Below, piece by piece: positions 9,301 to 12,662 of a DNA stretch of 12,662 nt. Numbering within the stretch: the stretch's first letter is position 1; every line of letters begins with the position of its first letter. The notes beneath the pieces were generated by a model. The model saw only the letters and a program-made list of their open reading frames with translations. It ran no database searches and was not told the DNA's origin. The DNA comes from Hohaiivirga sp031547465 (GTDB taxonomy: Bacteria > Pseudomonadota > Alphaproteobacteria > Rhizobiales > Beijerinckiaceae). The stretch spans positions 1 through 12,662 of the forward strand of contig JAVBRX010000150.1 in the NCBI GenBank assembly GCA_031547465.1. The letters are read 5' to 3'. The position numbers and the translations under genes were made by a program.

Positions 9301-9824
9301 CCGATGCCAAATCAATTTATAATCAGCGGATCGAGCCGAACGGCTTTGGCATCGCAACCTCACTAGAGGGCGGTTATGCTTTGAAGTTTGGCAGCAACTG
9401 GTCTTTGGAGCCGCAGGCCCAGCTTGTCTATCAGCATATATCGTTCGATCATGCCCGCGATCAGTTCGGTTTCATATGGTTTGAGCATGCCGAGTCTTTA
9501 CGCGGGCGCCTCGGCTTCCGTCTGGTCAAGACATGGGACATCGGCGACGAAGCGATGCCGCGCTTTGTCAGCGGCTGGTTGCGAACAAATATCTGGCATG
9601 AGTTTTTAGGCAAGACGCAGACATCATTAGGCACATTCGACGGCCGGAACATGGCACCGTTCACGTCGGATCTCGGCGGCACCTGGGGCGAAATCAGTGC
9701 CGGCATTTCCGGTCAGGCTTCCAAAAATACCCACCTGTTTACAACCGCCGCTTATAACCGTTCGCTTGACAGCAAAGGCAGAGAGGCTTGGAGCGGACGC
9801 CTTGGCTTGACCATCAACTGGTAA
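3330..9824 (+). CDS. Giant autotransporter adhesin-like protein with Pmp-type and PATR repeats
   Basis: A type Va (classical) autotransporter of up to 2164 residues. The signal peptide is KRPFFVFAGIAAYLTGMSPAITA, with cleavage probably near residue 48. Residues ~95-640 hold about 18 short coils of the form [FILM]xxN...GGA[ILFM], the pattern of chlamydial polymorphic membrane proteins, for example FSGNVATVNGGAIYA. Passenger-associated strand repeats (xLxKxGxGTLxLSGxNTYxGxTxVxAGTLxL) start near residues 1054, 1149 and 1218, with weaker copies near 848 and 1520. Both types build beta-helices. The pre-barrel region has NWYLRS (~1797-1802) and a LALEYGHAMIGTLHDRIGE helix, then Cys1857 and Cys1866, the only cysteines I see. 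The beta-barrel runs from ~1880 (GWAPFGWARLIGDRG) to the terminal LGLTINW. No protease or lipase motif is seen, so adhesion or aggregation is the likeliest role. The start is uncertain: the ATG at 3330 has no ribosome binding site, whereas a TTG at 3378 has AAGGAAG (3363-3369) eight bases before it and gives a normal-length signal peptide. Confidence 0.9.
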   Translation: MWALIAFARFQKEEKILPRFDLYSFKRPFFVFAGIAAYLTGMSPAITATVPITTRTVVPASGSITLNAGSDTVIVTVPGTFTGNGSAVSVGASGTYTVIGDVRFSGNVATVNGGAIYADTGAVLDFSGSTVSFLNNRAARGGAIYAIGGLAISSSSGGITLQGNTATAAGSGNGGGALYSTGTVTIGGTSTDLVISGNTGAQGGAIYSGDDIVIDGSFNRISITSNTSTYPTKTSNENDTANGGGGALYAADSITINNSAPNGSLTIQGNTSRADGGALHARNSITIRGTYTNILIDANTNSTGMGGGLRTINAGGITIDTTTSGSLVMSNNSTNEYGGALDAAYIGTVNLLGSYGSISMTGNTAVTAGGGAMGSAQSMVINTNTAGQLTISNNTARTSGGAFLGYFADMTLSGSYGSILVDSNKTTLTGTSVSPTGGAGGGFYTAANMLINPIVAGTIVFSNNSAGSSGGALATNTTGSTTIGGSSSGLIFNNNTASNTGGAIYSGSITIGGSHNNIQITSNTSTSHGGAFFANTGGISFSSHAEITGNKSTTGNGGALYAANATNGIVTFAAGATIQNNTAGLQGGAIWANRGLTLNAGSGTQITGNTAGTQGGAIFVNTPGGSVTLTADNGDIVFSGNRQNGTEANAIFFKSTTSSPSFTLTLNASAGHAIEFHDPIQDSGTAGRLTVNKTGTGTVLFSGLQADGVTPTPGAQSNINAVTTVSAGTFQLDNGAIYGRNATTASTSFTLAAAATLATSGTTVGSGGQINALAITLANGSLVNMAANLTLNAGNTNTLFNGVNLTATDNAVLATVTSAQRITLANTNTFAVVGGKTLSSPAVFNGTGTLVKSDTGTLTLSGVGSQIGVVNNTAGTLSFIQAGTFATTGTFTTGTGATTSISSASQLNVGSTFTQQSGATLNVALGSFQPIVNAATASLNGTLNVSGIAASAPSTASALPAIQFNIIHTAAAGNITGDFIAVNAADVGGFPDYLTLTGTKVNNNQDYNVGLMLTWNAGAVKGNGLFTLTNASDTFTVDVPLIDQSGSTTGWDGTTLTKSGAGTLILSAANTYTGETQIQAGTLALDGTANTIASSSAVTVDSGASLSLLSGVAQRVNNLSGAGNVDLGSSVLTANNTTNTSLSGVINGTGSLIKAGAATLTLTGTNTYSGGTAIGAGTLQIGNGGTTGSITGTILNNGTLAINRSDSLTLNGTISGSGDLKTLGTGIITLSGTNTYAGDTDVQAGTLVMTNAQSIGSGAVIIDSDAILQVAPTAPGTFTFNNALSGLGTGTLQVDMLGNSPADTFAFGAGAGSAFTGTVVLNNSTFDLSGNNTTTLTNATLQLNTGNITTVDAGVQTIGNLIISGGTVKFDAILPGAPTGTINTGNVHFNSGTIQLDILPTPVPLPSSALPLLQQDDNVIVSLVNAATVSGDVSSLSLIDLTGAPILPDQQHSIVQNSDLVATGYYGYGLTDLDNHTADHGLFVEYSLQQVDIHSGKTLTLADDTASPPGADELHAQITGSGNLAIAATHTITLNNSTNNYTGSTTVLTGTLILGTDHALGNTSDLILAGGTTTDINGKTQTVGALHGTAGSMLDLNDGFLTVSNGGLFAGALSGSGTIDLSGGTFIATGTSNTLTATTLIGPDTIFSGLGHYGTLGSSIINNGTITAFNALSAGTATSFTLGGDLVNHGTIQLAGSTVGNILTVGGNYSSNGTLIVNTVLGGDASLTDKLVINGDADGNTQVIVNNVGGLGAQTVNGITIVEVHGQSNGTFTLANRVAAGAYEYQLQFGGTANDQNWYLRSTHQGSDIRVEVPVYMVILPLALEYGHAMIGTLHDRIGETWLHPSDPVTEEQSVPCRNISREARCTARVPKPMDNANRNGWAPFGWARLIGDRGFRENGNFSRHGTDYNYTLGGIQAGLDIYGHERADGTLDKAGIYIGHGQASSNVKSVIGGRAGTVDMDVYTVGTYWTHFSSSGWYTDAVMQGTWYEADAKSIYNQRIEPNGFGIATSLEGGYALKFGSNWSLEPQAQLVYQHISFDHARDQFGFIWFEHAESLRGRLGFRLVKTWDIGDEAMPRFVSGWLRTNIWHEFLGKTQTSLGTFDGRNMAPFTSDLGGTWGEISAGISGQASKNTHLFTTAAYNRSLDSKGREAWSGRLGLTINW
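3363..3380 (+). promoter_or_regulatory. Alternative ribosome binding site and TTG start of the autotransporter
   Basis: AAGGAAG at 3363-3369 lies eight bases before an in-frame TTG (3378-3380). Starting here removes 16 residues (MWALIAFARFQKEEKI) and gives MPRFDLYSFKRPFFVFAG, a short basic n-region followed directly by the hydrophobic core. This looks more like a standard Sec signal peptide than the longer version. It is a sequence-based preference only. TTG starts are used less often than ATG. Confidence 0.4.
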
Positions 9825-9839
9825 GTAACGTCCAGAATA

Positions 9840-9891
9840 CCCCATGAAGTTAGAAGACCAGCTAGATTCTCGCACCAAGTGCGACATGGGG
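9840..9891. repeat. Nested inverted repeat downstream of the autotransporter
   Basis: CCCCATG (9840-9846) pairs with CATGGGG (9885-9891). Inside it, TCGCAC-CAA-GTGCGA (9870-9884) forms a 6-base-pair hairpin with a 3-base loop, directly adjacent to the outer right arm. It begins 15 bases after the stop codon of the large gene. There is no T-run, so it is not a textbook intrinsic terminator, but it may mark the end of the transcript or stabilise its 3' end. Confidence 0.35.
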
Positions 9892-9949
9892 CATACGCAG
9901 GATTCCTATTATCAGCGGACAAAACCTCGAAAGCAGGTCAGCGCCAACA

Positions 9950-10112
9950 ATGATCTTCACCCTTGCCATTTCGGGCTATCGATCCATCCGCAAGCTCATG
10001 CTGCCGCTGGACCGGCTGACCATCGTCACTGGCCATCCATCTCACGAAAGAGCTGGGAGAAACCGTCGCTCATGTGAACGAGACACCTGCCTGGGTTTGG
10101 CCGGACCGCTAA
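9950..10112 (+). pseudogene. Remnant of an AAA (RecF-like) ATPase gene with a large internal deletion
   Basis: From ATG 9950 the frame reads MIFTLAISGYRSIRKLMLPL and then DRLTIVTG. This is the N-terminus of single-gene AAA ATPases of the RecF/OLD-like group, where the next residues are normally the Walker A loop (ANGSGKSSL). Here the similarity stops at VTG (base 10033), just before the P-loop. From about base 10038, in a different frame, the sequence reads HLTKELGETVAHVNETPAWV and WPDR, then TAA at 10110-10112. This matches the usual C-terminal tail of the same family. A full gene is about 350 to 400 codons, so over 300 codons, with both ATP-binding motifs, have been lost by a deletion that also shifted the frame. 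The family assignment is from memory of the conserved ends, not from a search. Confidence 0.7.
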
Positions 10113-10159
10113 AGACAGTATGAAAATATGGGGCATTTCCAAAAATCAGGCGTCTGGAT

Positions 10160-10846
10160 TTACCGAGCCCCGGCGAATAACCTTTTATCCCAATTTTCAA
10201 TCCCGCCTGTCTCCAACCGGCGCAAAACGATTTTTCGCCAGCTTTCCGCCAGTTGCGGAATCGCGGCCATCTCCTCCAGCGCCGGGCGGTTGAGGACATC
10301 GACATAAAGATGATGCAGCAGCCGCGTCAGCGGCCAGCCGGAATACGGGCGCTCGATGAGGCGCATGGAAACGCCTGTCACAAGAACACCCGGCTCGATC
10401 ACCCGGTAATACCAACCGGTGCGCTGCGTCGTCTGCACACGCTCCGACATGTCCGCGATGCCGAAATGGTAGTTCAACTTCCAGCACGGCTGGCGCGCCT
10501 GCGACACCTCGAGCAGCACATCCCCTGCACGCCATAAATCGCCAACGCAGATATCGGCCTCCGTCATGCCGATTGTGGAGATGTTTTCGCCGAATGCGCC
10601 CGGACGGTCCCAATCGACGATTGCCCCCAGCAATTCCGCCCGCCATGCGACATAATGATCGCGCGGATAATGATGCACCGCCTTATCCGGACCGCCATGC
10701 ACCCGTAGATCCGCCTGCTCGTCTCCCTCCAATCCAAGGAAATTGACGGCAACCGGCCCTGTAACGACAGCCTTTGCAATAGCGCTGTCTATCCCGCTCG
10801 TCCCCAAAGGCCGCGCCCGTCCAGTCAGGATTGCATCGATATTCAT
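10160..10846 (-). CDS. MOSC-domain protein, YiiM-like
   Basis: A 228-residue cytosolic protein close in length to E. coli YiiM (about 224). The MOSC core shows the features expected of a molybdenum-cofactor-binding fold: LRVHGGPDKAVHHYPRDHY (47-65), the GAFGENISTIGMTE stretch (83-96), ICVGD (99-103) and QPCWKL (119-124) with Cys121 as the likely metal or sulfur ligand. The C-terminal ~70 residues, with LLHHLYVDV and the basic WRKIVLRRLE, fit the YiiM 3-alpha domain. YiiM proteins are molybdoenzymes that reduce N-hydroxylated compounds such as 6-N-hydroxylaminopurine. Substrate here is inferred from the family. The ATG at 10846 has a good ribosome binding site, GGGAG, and there is no operon partner: its neighbours are the ATPase remnant and the divergent topA. 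Confidence 0.88.
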   Translation of the reverse strand: MNIDAILTGRARPLGTSGIDSAIAKAVVTGPVAVNFLGLEGDEQADLRVHGGPDKAVHHYPRDHYVAWRAELLGAIVDWDRPGAFGENISTIGMTEADICVGDLWRAGDVLLEVSQARQPCWKLNYHFGIADMSERVQTTQRTGWYYRVIEPGVLVTGVSMRLIERPYSGWPLTRLLHHLYVDVLNRPALEEMAAIPQLAESWRKIVLRRLETGGIENWDKRLFAGAR

Positions 10847-11080
10847 TTTTCACTCCCGCGCAGAACCTGCCCGATCATAAAACATATTTCAAGGAATCGA
10901 ACGCTATACGCCATTGAAGAACCGTTCCTGACAGCCATCTTCGATGCCTGATCGTAATGCTGGCAGGGTCTGCTCAATTGACATGCAGCCCCGGCTGCAC
11001 CACTACACGCGATTGAGGTTCGCGGAACATTTGTTCCGCTTCAGCAACAATCCGGAATCTTAAAGTTCGAGCGTCGCAGC
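10847..11080. other. Divergent intergenic region between the MOSC gene and topA
   Basis: It holds no gene. For the MOSC gene, a TATGAT hexamer on the minus strand (10879-10874), about 28 bases before the ATG, is a possible -10 box, without a clear -35 partner. Two palindromes lie nearer to topA: TGCAGCC-CC-GGCTGCA (10984-10999) and GCGGAAC-ATTT-GTTCCGC (11022-11039). The region before the topA ATG shows no strong Shine-Dalgarno sequence. Confidence 0.6.
10978..11039 (+). promoter_or_regulatory. Candidate topA promoter with palindromes in the spacer and leader
   Basis: TTGACA at 10978-10983 is a perfect -35 box. The best -10 options are CACTAC (11001-11006, 17-base spacer) and CTACAC (11003-11008, 19-base spacer), both weak. 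A 16-base palindrome fills the spacer (10984-10999), and an 18-base palindrome GCGGAACATTTGTTCCGC (11022-11039) lies just downstream, where transcription would begin. Either could bind a repressor or form a hairpin. The GTTC/GAAC elements recall alphaproteobacterial LexA half-sites, but the spacing does not fit the GTTC-N7-GTTC rule. Confidence 0.35.
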
Positions 11081-12662
11081 ATGAAACTTCTTGTCGTCGA
11101 GTCTCCGGCAAAAGCCAAGACGATCAACAAATATCTCGGATCGGATTACGAGGTTCTCGCCTCCTTCGGCCATATCCGCGATCTACCGCCAAAAGACGGC
11201 TCGGTCGATCCCGAGCAGGATTTCAGGATGCTGTGGGAACTCGACTCCCGCGGCGCAAAACGGGTATCCGAAATCGCCAAGGCACTGAAAGGCGCGGATA
11301 AACTAATTCTCGCCACCGACCCGGATCGCGAGGGCGAGGCGATTTCCTGGCATGTCATCGAGGCGCTGAACGAAAAGCGGGCGCTGAAAGGCATTCCCGT
11401 CGAGCGTGTCACCTTCAACGCCATCACCAAGGATGCGGTACAGACGGCGCTCGCCAATCCACGCCAGATCGACCAGGCGCTGGTCGATGCCTATCTCGCC
11501 CGCCGGGCACTCGATTACCTCGTCGGCTTCACCCTCTCTCCCGTCCTGTGGCGCAAGCTCCCCGGAGCGCGCTCCGCTGGCCGCGTGCAATCGGTGGCGC
11601 TCCGCCTCGTCTGCGACCGTGAGCGGGAGATCGAGCTTTTCAAGCCGAAGGAGTACTGGTCGCTCATTGCAACGCTTGCCACGAAAACCGGCGCGACATT
11701 CGATGCGCATCTCATCGGCGCGGACGGCAAGAAGATCACCCGCCTCGGTATCGGCGACGGCGAAACTGCGAACCGGTTCAAGAGCGATCTCGAACTCGCC
11801 TCCTTCTCGGTTGCTTCCGTCGAGGCGAAACCGGCGAAGCGTTATCCGCAGCCGCCGTTCACCACCTCGACCCTGCAACAGGAAGCCTCGCGCAAGCTTG
11901 GCCTCGCCCCGGCACAGACCATGCGCATCGCCCAGCGCCTGTACGAGGGCGTGGAGATCGGCGGCGAAACCGTCGGCCTCATCACCTATATGCGAACCGA
12001 CGGCGTCGACATGGCCCCGGAAGCAGTGGCCGCCACCCGCCGCGTCATCGGCAAGGATTACGGCGACCGTTATCTGCCGGACGTGCCGCGCCGCTACACC
12101 GCCAAGGCGAAGAACGCCCAGGAGGCGCACGAAGCGGTGCGCCCCACCAATCTGGAGCGCCGCCCCAAAGATATCGCCAGGTTTCTGGAGCCGGAGCAGG
12201 CGAAACTCTACGAACTCATCTGGAAGCGCACGGTGGCAAGCCAGATGGAAACGGCGGAATTCGAGCGCACCACCGTCGAGATTGCCGCAACAGTAGGCCC
12301 GCGCAAGCTAGATCTGCGCGCCACCGGCCAGGTGGTGGTGTTCGACGGTTTCCTGACCCTTTATCAGGAAGGCCGCGACGACGATGGCGACGAGGATGGT
12401 GGCCGCCTGCCGCCGATGGCCGCGAACGACCCGCTGACCCGCCAGCGCATCGCCGCGACGCAGCATTTCACCGAACCGCCGCCGCGCTATTCCGAAGCGA
12501 GCCTGGTGAAGCGGATGGAGGAACTCGGCATCGGGCGCCCCTCCACCTACGCCTCCATCCTCGCCGTGCTGCGCGAGCGTGAATATGTCCGACTCGAAAA
12601 GAAGCGCCTTCATGCCGAAAACAAGGGCATGATCGTCACCGCCTTCCTGGAGAGCTTCTTCA
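11081..12662 (+). CDS. topA: DNA topoisomerase I (partial, N-terminal 527 codons)
   Basis: TopA relaxes negative supercoils by cutting one DNA strand through a 5'-phosphotyrosine link. The Toprim domain begins MKLLVVESPAKAKTINKYLG, with Glu7 as catalytic acid, and includes LATDPDREGEAISWH (Asp80, Asp82 and Glu84 as metal ligands). DAYLARRALDYLVGF and LPGARSAGRVQSVALRLV belong to the clamp. PPFTTSTLQQEASRKLG leads to the active-site segment GLITYMRTDG, with catalytic Tyr303. NAQEAHEAVRPT and the later EELGIGRPSTYASIL are further hallmarks. Alphaproteobacterial TopA is about 850 to 900 residues, so the last 40 percent, including any C-terminal zinc or basic repeats, lies beyond the right edge. 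The frame is open to the last base. The ATG at 11081 matches the family start exactly, though no strong ribosome binding site precedes it. Confidence 0.97.
   Translation, partial: MKLLVVESPAKAKTINKYLGSDYEVLASFGHIRDLPPKDGSVDPEQDFRMLWELDSRGAKRVSEIAKALKGADKLILATDPDREGEAISWHVIEALNEKRALKGIPVERVTFNAITKDAVQTALANPRQIDQALVDAYLARRALDYLVGFTLSPVLWRKLPGARSAGRVQSVALRLVCDREREIELFKPKEYWSLIATLATKTGATFDAHLIGADGKKITRLGIGDGETANRFKSDLELASFSVASVEAKPAKRYPQPPFTTSTLQQEASRKLGLAPAQTMRIAQRLYEGVEIGGETVGLITYMRTDGVDMAPEAVAATRRVIGKDYGDRYLPDVPRRYTAKAKNAQEAHEAVRPTNLERRPKDIARFLEPEQAKLYELIWKRTVASQMETAEFERTTVEIAATVGPRKLDLRATGQVVVFDGFLTLYQEGRDDDGDEDGGRLPPMAANDPLTRQRIAATQHFTEPPPRYSEASLVKRMEELGIGRPSTYASILAVLREREYVRLEKKRLHAENKGMIVTAFLESFF

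Noticed and set aside
9886..10136. 9-base direct repeat ATGGGGCAT at 9886-9894 and 10128-10136 flanking the ATPase remnant
   Set aside because: It could be a target-site duplication or recombination point, but a 9-base match within a few hundred bases is reasonably likely by chance, and it does not coincide with the deletion junction near 10034-10040.
11018..11039. LexA box upstream of topA
   Set aside because: GTTC and GAAC half-sites are present, but their spacings (3, 4 and 11 bases) do not match the alphaproteobacterial GTTC-N7-GTTC arrangement.
11303..12296. Long open frames overlapping topA on both strands (11303-12130 minus, 11406-12296 plus)
   Set aside because: They lie entirely within the confidently assigned topA reading frame and have low-complexity, arginine/serine-rich or valine/alanine-rich translations typical of GC-rich shadow frames.

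Overview
The window reads as chromosome from an alphaproteobacterium of the order Rhizobiales. A Brucella/Ochrobactrum-like or Phyllobacteriaceae-like host is my best guess, but it is inferred from gene content and style, not from a search. The clues are GC-rich housekeeping genes, a pyrB-pyrC-plsY cluster with topA nearby, a Rhizobiales-type AGAGCATGATG palindromic repeat, and a PyrC of the divergent kind that lacks catalytic histidines.

Layout: bases 1-2809, on the minus strand, hold the pyrimidine/phospholipid block pyrB > pyrC > plsY. pyrB and pyrC are only 7 bases apart. plsY runs off the left edge and is separated from pyrC by a pair of diverged palindromic repeats that reach into the pyrC stop codon. 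Bases 2819-3306 hold no recognisable gene. The right half of this stretch is AT-rich and carries a chain of small inverted repeats, probably the control region of the next gene. Bases 3330-9824 (+) hold one giant type Va autotransporter of up to 2164 residues. It has an N-terminal array of chlamydial Pmp-like coils (FxxN...GGA[IL]), then passenger-associated strand repeats, a two-cysteine linker and a C-terminal beta-barrel ending in Trp. An 11-codon ORF with a strong ribosome binding site overlaps its ATG, so the true start is open.

Bases 9825-10159 are intergenic by ORF size. They contain a structured inverted repeat and a collapsed AAA ATPase gene of which only the first ~28 and last ~24 codons remain. 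A MOSC-domain protein of YiiM type follows on the minus strand (10160-10846). A 234-base divergent promoter region then leads to topA (+), which runs off the right edge.

The housekeeping genes at both ends serve UMP synthesis, phosphatidic acid synthesis and DNA supercoiling. The central part looks accessory: a large surface protein, a deletion-scarred pseudogene, and pyrB-pyrC-plsY transcribed away from topA rather than towards it. This suggests an insertion or inversion hotspot. I found no CRISPR array, tRNA, rRNA, intact mobile element or evident new enzymatic system. The most unusual items are the Pmp/PATR hybrid autotransporter with its leader ORF, the apparently non-catalytic PyrC, and the AAA ATPase remnant.
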